Shown here: piece after piece, positions 19,194-28,384 of the stretch
Layout of the letters: each line of letters opens with the position of its first letter
How positions within the stretch are numbered: the stretch's first letter is position 1
Origin: Vibrio sp. 99-70-13A1
GTDB lineage: Bacteria > Pseudomonadota > Gammaproteobacteria > Enterobacterales > Vibrionaceae
Direction: 5' to 3'
NCBI RefSeq assembly: GCF_013114625.1
Contig: NZ_VTXD01000013.1
Location: forward strand, 1 to 64,000
DNA: 64,000 nt
The notes under the pieces: model-generated
Seen by the model: the letters and a program-made list of their open reading frames with translations, nothing else
What the model was told of the DNA's origin: nothing
Database searches by the model: none
Position numbers and translations under genes: made by a program

Positions 19194-19224
19194 AAAAAAG
19201 ACCGTGATTATCACGGTCTTTTTT
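19194..19224. terminator. Bidirectional terminator
   Basis: Perfect 14-bp stem (AAAAAAGACCGTGA/TCACGGTCTTTTTT) with a 3-nt loop, between convergent genes ending at 19065 (+) and 19241 (-). A and T runs allow function on both strands. Confidence 0.88.
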
Positions 19225-19240
19225 ATTATCAACTCTACGC

Positions 19241-19798
19241 TTACTCAGCAACAAGCAACACGCTAAACTTATATTGCGCGGCGTTGTACTGATAAACCTC
19301 AGCGTTAATCGTATCTAACGTCATCACGCTTTGCCCGTCACCAGCCGGAGTCGAGCTCCACACATAGGCTTCTAGGTCACCCGTTTCGTAGTTAAACGTA
19401 TCCCCGAAAGCTTTTGAGCTAAGTGCAGGAGAATGACAAGCCACTTCTTTTAAAGAGATCAGCTCTTTAATGTTTGGCATGCGCCACTGCTCAACACCAC
19501 CAAATTGGTGTAACTCGTGATTACCATTGGTGTCATTGATGGACTCAACCATAGTCAATGCACTTTGCCATAAAAAAGTTTCATCTTCACCAGAACAAGA
19601 TAATGATGACTTATCCCAAGTCTTACCTAATTGGCAACGCATCCAAGTCAAACCTGTCAGCTGATCGGTGAAAGTACCATTATCATTCGTTACATAACGA
19701 GTGTTAGATGCCGTTCTTCCAAGGTCTAGGCTACATTCTTGAGCAAAAGCGCCTGCCGAAAATAGGCTAATTAAAGCGACTGTTAATATGTTTTTCAT
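19241..19798 (-). CDS. Secreted DUF1566 (Lcl C-terminal domain) protein
   Basis: 185 residues with a signal peptide (MKNILTVALISLFSAGAFA). A single DUF1566/Lcl-type domain follows, recognisable by FTDQLTGLTWMRCQLGKTW, then WRMPNIKELISL and YVWSSTP. Lcl domains occur in surface or secreted proteins and some bind carbohydrate or collagen; the function here is unknown. It is the last gene of the five-gene operon, starting 2 bp after the stop of a second DUF1566 gene. It may be the product of an old duplication of that gene's C-terminal domain. Confidence 0.82.
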   Translation of the reverse strand: MKNILTVALISLFSAGAFAQECSLDLGRTASNTRYVTNDNGTFTDQLTGLTWMRCQLGKTWDKSSLSCSGEDETFLWQSALTMVESINDTNGNHELHQFGGVEQWRMPNIKELISLKEVACHSPALSSKAFGDTFNYETGDLEAYVWSSTPAGDGQSVMTLDTINAEVYQYNAAQYKFSVLLVAE

Positions 19799-19800
19799 TG

Positions 19801-21273
19801 CTATTTACCTTGTAGTGAAACCAAACGAGCCGGGAATTGGTAAGAATCGTAATTATCTGAAGAATCAACATCACCAGAGTAGATCTCTAGCGCACTGATA
19901 TAACCTCTGTCACCACCAAGAGTACCAATTTCGTTGTAGTAGAAACCGCCCTCAACCGTCGATTTTGAGTAGATGTTGTAGATAATTGACTGGTTCCACA
20001 CTGAGCCAATCTCTGTGTATTCACCACCAATACTTTGATGCGGGAAGTACTTATAAGTTAGACCGTAAGCCTTACCATTTGCGTGAGTTTCCGTTTCACC
20101 AAAATCAAGCAAGTTATAGAACTCGTGGAAAGTAGGTAAACGCCAGTCTGATTTACCACAAAGGTTGATTGAGTTGATATGCTCAACATAATCTTGAGTA
20201 GTACAAACGTTATCGCCTGTAGTCTTACATGTTGCTAAATCCACATCTTGGTCATAAGGCGTCACTTTACCTGGAAGTTCTAGAGCAAATTGACGATCTT
20301 TATGCTGCATTGAATTTTCATCGTCAGTTTTAGATTCCCAAATTAAGCCACTTCGCTCATCAAGAACACAAGACCACTGAGCCGCTTCATCTGCGAGAGT
20401 CTGACCATTTTCATCCAACTTGATAAACTTAAAACCATTACCAGATTGCGCATTTTTTTCTGTGGTATCAAAACCGTATTCAGCATCTTGACCTGGGAAG
20501 CTGTCTGGCTGGTCAACAACATCTTGAGTATCGTCTGCATCCGTGAAGTACAGAGTTGCGCCTGTATCATTTAACTCTGTCGAGCCTTTCATCTCGCCAG
20601 TAATAACGTTCGAGAATGCCGAAATCTCATCATTCGTTAAAACACCACCAACAAAGTCGGTTGTCGTCTTATCAAATTTTTCACTCAATTGTGCCAGCAT
20701 GTAAGCACGGTACGTTTTATCAAACACTTTAATCGATGAAACCACATTCTGCTCTAAGCTTGCTAACTCAGAATCAGATAGGTGATCTTGAATATCACCT
20801 GAAATAGTCACGCCTTTAGCTGCCAGCTGTGCTTTTAGTTTACTGTTGGCATTCTCTACGGTGTAACCATCTAAAACATAGCCAGCAAGTAATGAACTAA
20901 TACCATTAATTTCATTACCCGTTGTCTTTTGCAGACCCGGAGCAGCGATGTAAGACAAAGACGTCTGTACACCATCTGCGTTTTTAACCGCTACACCTGT
21001 GTCTAATTCCACCAATAACGGCAGTGACAGCAGCGCTTTTTTCGTGCTCGTTAAGCTAAATTCGCCATTAGCATTTGCTGTTGTCGTCGGCTCACCAGCA
21101 TCACAGGTAAAGCTTTCATTTAAGTCAGAACAAACCTTACTTTCTAAAGCAACATTCTGAGCAGTGATCTTACCTGCAACGGTATAAGTAGGTGCAGAAG
21201 TCTCGGAACTGCCCGAACCTCCACAGCCCGCAAGAGCCAAAGACATGGCCAAAATAGTCAATTGTGGTTTCAT
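19801..21273 (-). CDS. DUF1566 (Lcl domain) lipoprotein
   Basis: 490 residues. A lipoprotein signal peptide ends LALAGC (Cys17), followed by a Gly/Ser linker. The N-terminal half (about 30-240) has a beta-rich start with a short Cys-containing segment (KVCSDLNESFTCDAGEP), as in Vibrio/Shewanella surface lipoproteins, then helices. The C-terminal half (about 300-490) is a DUF1566/Lcl domain (SGLIWESKT, then WRLPTFHEFYNLL and the end QFPARLVSLQ). It is probably anchored in the outer membrane. It lies 4 bp after the metallopeptidase gene and 2 bp before the other DUF1566 gene, so co-expression is near certain. Confidence 0.83.
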   Translation of the reverse strand: MKPQLTILAMSLALAGCGGSGSSETSAPTYTVAGKITAQNVALESKVCSDLNESFTCDAGEPTTTANANGEFSLTSTKKALLSLPLLVELDTGVAVKNADGVQTSLSYIAAPGLQKTTGNEINGISSLLAGYVLDGYTVENANSKLKAQLAAKGVTISGDIQDHLSDSELASLEQNVVSSIKVFDKTYRAYMLAQLSEKFDKTTTDFVGGVLTNDEISAFSNVITGEMKGSTELNDTGATLYFTDADDTQDVVDQPDSFPGQDAEYGFDTTEKNAQSGNGFKFIKLDENGQTLADEAAQWSCVLDERSGLIWESKTDDENSMQHKDRQFALELPGKVTPYDQDVDLATCKTTGDNVCTTQDYVEHINSINLCGKSDWRLPTFHEFYNLLDFGETETHANGKAYGLTYKYFPHQSIGGEYTEIGSVWNQSIIYNIYSKSTVEGGFYYNEIGTLGGDRGYISALEIYSGDVDSSDNYDSYQFPARLVSLQGK

Positions 21274-21277
21274 AGAG

Positions 21278-23656
21278 TTATCTTCTTATTGTGTTTTTAA
21301 AGAACATTTTTAAAACGTGTGTTTTTAAAGAGCGTTTGGTAAATAACGACTTTGTGTTGCCTAAAAAACTTGTCAGGCATAACAAATTTTTTGGATTTAT
21401 CACTCGACCTAGCGAGAGAAACAGCATCAATACGAGGATCAATGGTGAACTTCCTCCCCCAGAACTGCTCGATGAAGAAGCCTTAGCGGCCGCATCACCA
21501 CAGTCATATTCTGAAACCATGCCGACAGCCCAGCGATTCAAGTGACCTGATTCACCCATCACGTAATCACCAACCTCTAAGCGCCAAGTGCCATTGCTCG
21601 GCTCATTGGCAAAAGCATTAAGCAGTGCGTCATGTTTGAAAGTGAAGAAGCTGTTGAAACCATTAGTTCGAGTGGGTTGATGCTTCAGTAAATCAACGCG
21701 AGTACCGCGTGGAGAAATTAATGTCACGGTTAGATCGGCAAGCCTTGGGTGATCGATATCTAGGTAAACACCAAACTGCTCCCCTACCGATTGAACCGAA
21801 TCATTCAAAGTGAAGTTAAAAGTCTTAAAGCCTATGATTGGCTGATTAGATGAACTCAATTTGCTATCAGGTAAAGGGCTGTTCACTTCTTTCAGTGGAG
21901 AATTCAGTGTTGGAATCCCATAGATCAGATCCAGTTGGTGCTGCCAGCTCAATTTCTTCAACGCAGCGTTATATTGGTAATCTAATGATGTGTTCATCGC
22001 GATAGATGAGCCACAAACTTGACCAATTGGTAAAGCCGTTTCTATAGAGAACTGATTAACGGGCTGACTTGTAAAAGCTTTTGTTGATCCGGCAATGTCA
22101 ATTTCACCTGCAACCTCAGCTTGTCGAGAGGTTGGATACAAGTCGACAGTCAATGACTTTTCTGGATGAACATAACGCGATGCTATTTCAACGTTAAATG
22201 GTTCAATGATTAAATTATGAATCGCAAACTTTTGCTTTAAGATTTCAGTATAACGACGCTCAGGGTATAACTCTTGCGCCACAAACACGGTATTTTCCGC
22301 TAGGTCATGCATTTTCAAGCCACGACCTAATCCAAACATGGACTCAAGTACTATGGTGTCAAACTCTTGAAAGGCATCTTGCCCATACAATTCAACAGAG
22401 CTTTTTAACGCTTGGAATAACGGTGTAGACCAAAGCTCATCACCTAACTCTCCAGCCACACTTTCGTGAGGTCTATATTCAGCATGTTGAAAATAACGTG
22501 CTCGTTGGTTCCATAAGCTGCGGGTAGTATTGCGGACACCAAAATACCCATCCCAGTTGAACACGGTATCGATCTCAAACTCTTGCCCTTGAGTTTGTGC
22601 ATTTTCAAACTGAGTGCGGAAACTGAAGCTACCAGCCCAGTAATCACCAAAACCTTCGCCTATTGCGCCAGTGTGTCCATAAGCCCAATCCTTAACGATT
22701 TGGTAATGAATCCCATGACCAAGCTCATGAATAATGACATCTGCATCTAAGGCATCAGGTGATCCACCAGCAATACCAAATAATGCTGCTTTCGGTCCGT
22801 AATAATAGGTAGAGTTATCCGCCGATAAGCCTCTTCCGTCAAACTCTAACGGCTTATCAAATAAGGGGAAACCAAGTTGATTTAAGTAGAGTAACGATTG
22901 GTCAAGGTGCACAAATGCCATCACTTGAGTGAATCTTTTGTCTTGCCAATCTAATTGTTTCAACTCAGCTAAACTTGCGAATGTCGTCACTCCTTCTGCA
23001 GGAAGGAAGTTCTGGCTATCTCGGCTGACGGTTTCACCCGTATTTTGATCCACAGTCACCAAAGCCACAGCATCTACCTGTGAAACACGGCTGTTAGTCA
23101 GATAAATACCGTCAGTGTGACTCAGAACTTCCACACCTTTTGAAATGTACTGCGGTGTGTGAGGGTATTGGCTAATGTCTGTCAGCAAGCTTTCAGGCGG
23201 TGCGCTTCTATGCATCGTTCTTAAGTCGGGGCTAAAGATGCTAACCTCTGCTTGAACAACTTGCCCACTGGCTAAAGTCGGCGGTCTTTCCGCTTCCAAC
23301 TGACGAGGAACTTCAAGTTCACCGGCTGTGGTTGGTAGACCATTGCGTATTACCGTGTCTTCAAGGCTTTTGAAAACACGTGACACTTGGTGGTCGTTAT
23401 CCGTCGTCAGAATAACTGTTCTTTGCTGCTGATAAACGCCATTTTCGAACACATCAAAATTGTAATGATGACCAAGCTTAGATTGGTTCGAATAACGAAA
23501 TTGCAAGCTACCCACACTAGGATAGGCTTGCTCTAAGTAAGTTTGAGCTTCCTGTTGATTGGCAACTAACGTATTACCTTGAGGGTAATCCCACTGCGCC
23601 GCAACACTGGGTAGTGAAGCCAATAAAATGGCGACACATAAAGGTGATTTGATCAT
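21278..23656 (-). CDS. Secreted zinc metallopeptidase (M36-like) with P-domain
   Basis: 792 residues. A signal peptide (to about 20) precedes a propeptide-like region, then a gluzincin-type catalytic core: H310-E-L-G-H314 with the third ligand in G-E334-G-F-G-D-Y-W. A proprotein-convertase P-domain (about 635-735) follows (DIDHPRLADLTVTLISPRGT). Near the end, a Ser run plus GGGSS, a hydrophobic stretch (PLILVLMLFLSLG) and Arg resemble a GlyGly-CTERM sorting signal. About 40 extra basic residues continue past it, which is unusual. It is predicted to be exported and perhaps surface-anchored. It is third in the operon, 9 bp after the TonB receptor. Confidence 0.85.
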   Translation of the reverse strand: MIKSPLCVAILLASLPSVAAQWDYPQGNTLVANQQEAQTYLEQAYPSVGSLQFRYSNQSKLGHHYNFDVFENGVYQQQRTVILTTDNDHQVSRVFKSLEDTVIRNGLPTTAGELEVPRQLEAERPPTLASGQVVQAEVSIFSPDLRTMHRSAPPESLLTDISQYPHTPQYISKGVEVLSHTDGIYLTNSRVSQVDAVALVTVDQNTGETVSRDSQNFLPAEGVTTFASLAELKQLDWQDKRFTQVMAFVHLDQSLLYLNQLGFPLFDKPLEFDGRGLSADNSTYYYGPKAALFGIAGGSPDALDADVIIHELGHGIHYQIVKDWAYGHTGAIGEGFGDYWAGSFSFRTQFENAQTQGQEFEIDTVFNWDGYFGVRNTTRSLWNQRARYFQHAEYRPHESVAGELGDELWSTPLFQALKSSVELYGQDAFQEFDTIVLESMFGLGRGLKMHDLAENTVFVAQELYPERRYTEILKQKFAIHNLIIEPFNVEIASRYVHPEKSLTVDLYPTSRQAEVAGEIDIAGSTKAFTSQPVNQFSIETALPIGQVCGSSIAMNTSLDYQYNAALKKLSWQHQLDLIYGIPTLNSPLKEVNSPLPDSKLSSSNQPIIGFKTFNFTLNDSVQSVGEQFGVYLDIDHPRLADLTVTLISPRGTRVDLLKHQPTRTNGFNSFFTFKHDALLNAFANEPSNGTWRLEVGDYVMGESGHLNRWAVGMVSEYDCGDAAAKASSSSSSGGGSSPLILVLMLFLSLGRVINPKNLLCLTSFLGNTKSLFTKRSLKTHVLKMFFKNTIRR

Positions 23657-23665
23657 ACTGAGCCC

Positions 23666-25807
23666 TTAAAACACATACTTAGCATTAACCGTGAAATAAC
23701 GGCCCGGCTCTGTCGAATACAGCTTTTCGTTGTTGTCGATACCCGCTACATCTTGGTAGCGAATATATTCTTTATCGAACAGATTAATGACGTTCGCACT
23801 AAGGTCTAAACCAAAGTCCCACGCATAGCTCATTCCCATATCAACACTTGCCCAGCCCACCGTCGTAGCACAATCCGTTACCATGCCAATATCGTTCTCA
23901 CATTCAGGCACTTTATCCATAGCTTGCGCCCAGCTCACCATCGTATAAGCCGAGAATGCTTGGTTGTCATAGGTGACTTCAGCGTTACCTTCCCAAGGTG
24001 TTATGGTTCGAATTTTCTCTCCGTTACCGTCTTCTCCATCCACAAAACCAACTTGAGTACTGGCTCCCCAATTTTCTGTAAATTGATGCGCGACTGACGC
24101 CTCAATGCCATGAGTCTCGACTCCACTTACATTGCGGAACTGTTTGAAGTAGTTGCCGGTATCAGGATCAGGAGTGAACGTGATTTGTTCTACACCAATA
24201 AAGTTTTCGAACTTTTGGTAGAAAACCGCAGCGTAGAATTGAGTACGACCGTTATCGTATTTGCTGCCTATTTCAAATGAATCACTGGTTTCAGCTTCTA
24301 AATCCATGTTCGGAATAATTTCGAACGGTGCGATAGGCACGAATTCATGATTTTGATAGCCATAAATTTTGTCGTAAGCCGGAGCGCGGAAACCATGGTT
24401 GTATGAAACATAAGTATTGAGTGAATCCGTTAATTGATAACCTACGGACAGGCTTGGTGAAATTTCACTGCTGCTCTTTTCTTTTACTTCATAACCACTG
24501 ATAGAGCCTTGCGAATCAGGCTTTAACTGATGAACATCAAAACGCGCACCAGCAGTTACCGTCCAACGGTTGATTTCAATGGCATCACGAATGAAACCTG
24601 CAAAATTATATTCTTGTGCTGGAACAAACGGCACTTTGCCGCCAGTCGACGTCCCATTCCAATCCAAAGTGACTGAGCTACTTGGTCGTTCATAACGGCT
24701 GACGTCTAAGCTCACGCCATAAGACAGTGTGTGCTGAGCACCTTTAGTATTAAACGAACTGATAAAATCCGCATTAGCCCCAATAATTTGGTCGGTAAAG
24801 TTACGGCTATCAATCACTCTTCGTAATTCAAATACGTTATTGTTCGTGCGAGACATCAAACGATTAGTGACGTCGTGATTGGTCATATCGCGCCAATACA
24901 CTTTTGCGTCTAACTCTTCAAACCAAGAATTCAAAGGCAGGTATTCCAAACCCGCAGATACTGAAAACGTCTCGGTATAAGCTTGCTGATCAAAGTCTTC
25001 GATGTCCCAGCTATCATCCGTTTGCAGCTTTGCGGGACCTTCTTTTTTGCCTAGGTTTTCTTTGTAATATTCAACGTTACCCTTCAGCATCAGAGCATCG
25101 CTTGCCCAATAATTCAGCGTGTAAGCACCACTGACCCCATCAACTGAGCGGTTATATAAGTCTTCATTGTAGTTGCGCGTTTCTTCACCATCCCAATATG
25201 CAAGGCTAATTAGGCTTTCTACATTACCTGAACGGAATGCAAGGTTCGTAGCGCCTTTATACTTATTACTAATCCCCGTATAGGTTCCTGAAACATCGCT
25301 ATAAAAGTCGCTATCTTGTAAGTAATCACCCGGCTGCTTTGTTTTAACAACGACAACACCACCAATAGCACCAGAGCCGTAAACTGAAGAGCTTGCCCCT
25401 TTGATAACTTCAATGCTTTTCACATTCGACATATCAAATGAGTTTCGACCTACCTTGTCATTATTGTCTTCAGCGCCAAAGCCATCAGACGATTTAATGC
25501 CATCTTTAACCACAACAATTCGGTTGCCAGTCATGCCTCGAATCGTAATATTTTGAGGTCGCCCCGCACCACCAGTCACAGAGACGCCTGGCTCACCTTT
25601 CAAAGAATCGTACAGTTCGGTTGATCCTTTCTTTTCGAGTTCTTCGCCATTGATAACCGCGACAGAGCCAGCCACTTCAGATAGGGGCTGCTCTATTTTA
25701 TTTGCGGTAACAATCACTTCTTCAAACTGATAAACCTCAGATTCGGCGTGCACGATGTTGGCAGCAAGTACACTAAGTACTGCCGCTGAGATAGGTGAAA
25801 GCTTCAT
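23666..25807 (-). CDS. TonB-dependent outer-membrane receptor (heme/siderophore type)
   Basis: 713 residues. Signal peptide to about 21, TonB box (EEVIVTANK), plug domain (VAVINGEELEKKGSTELYDS, with ITIRGM), then a 22-strand-type barrel ending in aromatic YVF. The barrel carries FRAP(AYDKIYGY) followed by a PNMDLEAETS segment, which resembles the FRAP/NPNL pair of heme receptors such as HutA, though the second motif is imperfect. It imports iron-linked or other scarce substrates with TonB energy. Its ATG directly abuts the stop of the peptidase gene (TAA-ATG), and the operon promoter has a Fur-box-like site. The substrate is not established. Confidence 0.88.
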   Translation of the reverse strand: MKLSPISAAVLSVLAANIVHAESEVYQFEEVIVTANKIEQPLSEVAGSVAVINGEELEKKGSTELYDSLKGEPGVSVTGGAGRPQNITIRGMTGNRIVVVKDGIKSSDGFGAEDNNDKVGRNSFDMSNVKSIEVIKGASSSVYGSGAIGGVVVVKTKQPGDYLQDSDFYSDVSGTYTGISNKYKGATNLAFRSGNVESLISLAYWDGEETRNYNEDLYNRSVDGVSGAYTLNYWASDALMLKGNVEYYKENLGKKEGPAKLQTDDSWDIEDFDQQAYTETFSVSAGLEYLPLNSWFEELDAKVYWRDMTNHDVTNRLMSRTNNNVFELRRVIDSRNFTDQIIGANADFISSFNTKGAQHTLSYGVSLDVSRYERPSSSVTLDWNGTSTGGKVPFVPAQEYNFAGFIRDAIEINRWTVTAGARFDVHQLKPDSQGSISGYEVKEKSSSEISPSLSVGYQLTDSLNTYVSYNHGFRAPAYDKIYGYQNHEFVPIAPFEIIPNMDLEAETSDSFEIGSKYDNGRTQFYAAVFYQKFENFIGVEQITFTPDPDTGNYFKQFRNVSGVETHGIEASVAHQFTENWGASTQVGFVDGEDGNGEKIRTITPWEGNAEVTYDNQAFSAYTMVSWAQAMDKVPECENDIGMVTDCATTVGWASVDMGMSYAWDFGLDLSANVINLFDKEYIRYQDVAGIDNNEKLYSTEPGRYFTVNAKYVF

Positions 25808-27850
25808 TTACTGCTCCGCTTTATTATCTTGTTGCTGTGTAATGGATAGGAAAAATGCGTATTCAAACGCTTGTTGTGATAAAGATTGACGACGATCGGT
25901 TGAATGACCTTGATTAAAATTCGTCGATAAAAAATAAGGACCGGATCCAGTGCTGGCTGAACGCAATTTCTCGAAATATTTTGCGCCTTCCCAATAAGGC
26001 ACTCGCCTATCGTGCAACCCAACTTGAACCAATGTTGGAGGGTACTCTTGAGGAACAATATTCAAATAAGGGTCATAGGCTTTCATCATTGCAAGTTCTT
26101 CAGCGATGTTAGGGTTGCCCCATTCGCCGTATTGCTGTGCAGTTAAAGGCAGTGTTTCATCAGACATACTATTCACTACATCTACAAATGGCACTTTTAG
26201 AATTGCCGCATCAAAGGCGTTTGGATCTTGATTCAAAGCAGCAGAAACCAAGGTTCCACCAGCACTTGAACCCATCGCATAAATAGGACGATCGCCTTGT
26301 TTATAATGCTTCAATGACTTTGCCGACGCGACGAAATCAGAAATAGAATTAAGTTTGTTGGTGCCTTTACCTTCTTGGTACCAAGCCTTGCCGTTATAAC
26401 CACTGCCGCGAACGTGGGCGATTGCGTAAATCATCCCTTTATCTAATAGGCTGATAATTTGAGGCATAAAATACGGCTTCATTGTCACGCCATAAGCGCC
26501 ATAGCCATAAAGTAAAACCGGCGACTTTTCAGTAAGTTGGTCTTTACGATACGCTAAAGTGACGGGTACCCACTCATCACCATTTTTAATTAAGACTTGC
26601 TCGGTGTGATATTCAGCCGTTTTGAAGTTTGGATACGCATCTTGTGAGAACACTTCACGCTGTAAAGACTGCGTGTTTAGTTTTTCCCATTTAGCAGGTT
26701 GGATCATAGACATACTGCGAATGTGCAGCTTATTACTATCGAAATCACCCACTTGACTAACCCAAGCCACTTGACCGGATTGAGCCAGCTTTTGAGTCTC
26801 CGTAAGTTCACCCTTATTATTGATGAAGTTAAGGTATTGATCAGACCCACTTTCGGTTACGGCAACAACGCCAGAAGCGAACCAGTAGAAATTGCTAACA
26901 TGAGTGTCACCTCTTGCTTCCAGTAAAGGCTGCCATTGTGAAAGCGGCTCAATAAGTGTGAACTCAGGCGATTCTGAGTCAGCTGATGTCGAGTTAGCTA
27001 AGTACAGTTCAAACCCTGAACGCTCATGGTTACTGTTTATATAAAATTGATTACCAAATTTATCCGCGTAGTACTCGACTCCCGCTTGTCGTGCTCTGAT
27101 CGGTTTAGAAAGCTTTCCTGTTTCAAGGTTCAGTAAGCGCTGCTCACTACTGCTGTCACTGTTTGATTGAACAAGTGAAAATTTCTTGTCACTGGTTAAG
27201 TAAGTCGACACCAACCAAGCTGTATCAGATTCTTGAAAAATGAGCTTTTCAGAGGCACTTTTCAGCTCATACTCAACCACAGCAAAGGGACGAGTCGTCT
27301 GTGTTTCCTGCTTGATAAGAAAGAGACTTTGCTCATCTAAAGCCCAAGTGACTGATGCTTCAACCTTGCTTGCCAGTTTAGTGATAACACCAGAATCTAA
27401 ATCGACAATACTTACTGTGTATTGCTCTGAGCCATCAAGGTCTTCGGCGATCGCCAGTTGAGTTCGAGATGGACTAAGCGCCCACGCGCCTAGCTGATAG
27501 TAATCGAATGTAGTGGCACGTTTGGCGATATCAAAGAGTTCGATTTCATCGGCCGAACCAACTGGTCTAGACAAGAGCTTACGAGACTGTACTGCGTATT
27601 CAAAACCGCTTATTTCTCGCCAAGGTTTCTCAGAACGTACGGAGGTATTTTTTCGCCATTCGTTAAGTAGAGCATCGCTAAAAGGTTGAATTTGAGCTTG
27701 GTATTGCTGCGTTAAATCGTTCTCTTTCTTGAGGTAATCCAAGACTTCAGTTTTCTCACGGCTGTCATCTCTCAACCACGCAAGATTATCTTCAGATAAA
27801 ACACTTCCTGAAAAAACAACAGTCACTAACAGCGCTCTAATGAGTTTCAT
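25808..27850 (-). CDS. Exported prolyl-oligopeptidase family (S9A, oligopeptidase B-like) peptidase
   Basis: 680 residues from Met11 of the longest frame (which begins at 27880). This start gives a clean signal peptide MKLIRALLVTVVFSGSVLS, so the enzyme is probably periplasmic, unlike the cytoplasmic E. coli oligopeptidase B. An N-terminal beta-propeller is followed by an alpha/beta-hydrolase. In the longest frame the catalytic set is Ser539 in GSSAGG, Asp624 in GLHDRRVP and His659 in NQGHST. It cleaves short peptides, by family after basic or Pro residues. It is the first gene of the five-gene operon. Which of the two starts is used is uncertain. Confidence 0.87.
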   Translation of the reverse strand: MKLIRALLVTVVFSGSVLSEDNLAWLRDDSREKTEVLDYLKKENDLTQQYQAQIQPFSDALLNEWRKNTSVRSEKPWREISGFEYAVQSRKLLSRPVGSADEIELFDIAKRATTFDYYQLGAWALSPSRTQLAIAEDLDGSEQYTVSIVDLDSGVITKLASKVEASVTWALDEQSLFLIKQETQTTRPFAVVEYELKSASEKLIFQESDTAWLVSTYLTSDKKFSLVQSNSDSSSEQRLLNLETGKLSKPIRARQAGVEYYADKFGNQFYINSNHERSGFELYLANSTSADSESPEFTLIEPLSQWQPLLEARGDTHVSNFYWFASGVVAVTESGSDQYLNFINNKGELTETQKLAQSGQVAWVSQVGDFDSNKLHIRSMSMIQPAKWEKLNTQSLQREVFSQDAYPNFKTAEYHTEQVLIKNGDEWVPVTLAYRKDQLTEKSPVLLYGYGAYGVTMKPYFMPQIISLLDKGMIYAIAHVRGSGYNGKAWYQEGKGTNKLNSISDFVASAKSLKHYKQGDRPIYAMGSSAGGTLVSAALNQDPNAFDAAILKVPFVDVVNSMSDETLPLTAQQYGEWGNPNIAEELAMMKAYDPYLNIVPQEYPPTLVQVGLHDRRVPYWEGAKYFEKLRSASTGSGPYFLSTNFNQGHSTDRRQSLSQQAFEYAFFLSITQQQDNKAEQ

Positions 27851-28384
27851 AAATAAAGCAAATCCATACGTCAATTCCATAAATCGAGCGTATATTGCAC
27901 CTAAATAATAATGAGATCAATTATCATTTTCATTAATTAGTGACTTGCGTCGCGATTTTTATCTCATTTATGATCGATATAACAGTTTTTTATCTTGATA
28001 CAATACTCCTACATTCCACTAATCATTTCTTAATCAACTCTCATAAATTGAAAATAAACATTAAATATCAACATCTTAAGTTGAAAAATCAAAACAAAAG
28101 ATATTAGTACTCACAAGATTAACTTTTAATTTATTCATTTTCTGTTGCATCAAAGATCAACACTAGTTCTGAATAAAAACTCTAAACATATAGCCATTTC
28201 CCCACCTTAATTTCGTTGAAACTCAGATGTTAGTACCAGTAAACGCACTAATAATTTTGAATGAGTTGACAGTAATTTATCGATGAAAGATATAGGTCAT
28301 ACCAGTTCGAATTGATTGTTTATAACGACCAACGAGCTATGCCAATACCGAGCTATATCCAAAACAACAAGAAGAATGACTAAT
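27851..28384. other. Divergent intergenic region, peptidase operon / TLH
   Basis: About 530 bp of AT-rich DNA. It includes the Fur-like site near the peptidase operon. The rest should contain the TLH promoter, but no clear -35/-10 pair or known operator stood out. Confidence 0.4.
27913..27931 (-). promoter_or_regulatory. Fur-box-like operator of the peptidase/TonB operon
   Basis: On the minus strand GAAAATGATAATTGATCTC matches 14 of 19 positions of GATAATGATAATCATTATC, with an intact GATAAT core. It lies 33 bp before the longest start and 63 bp before the preferred one, at a promoter position. It suggests iron-Fur repression of the operon. Confidence 0.6.
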
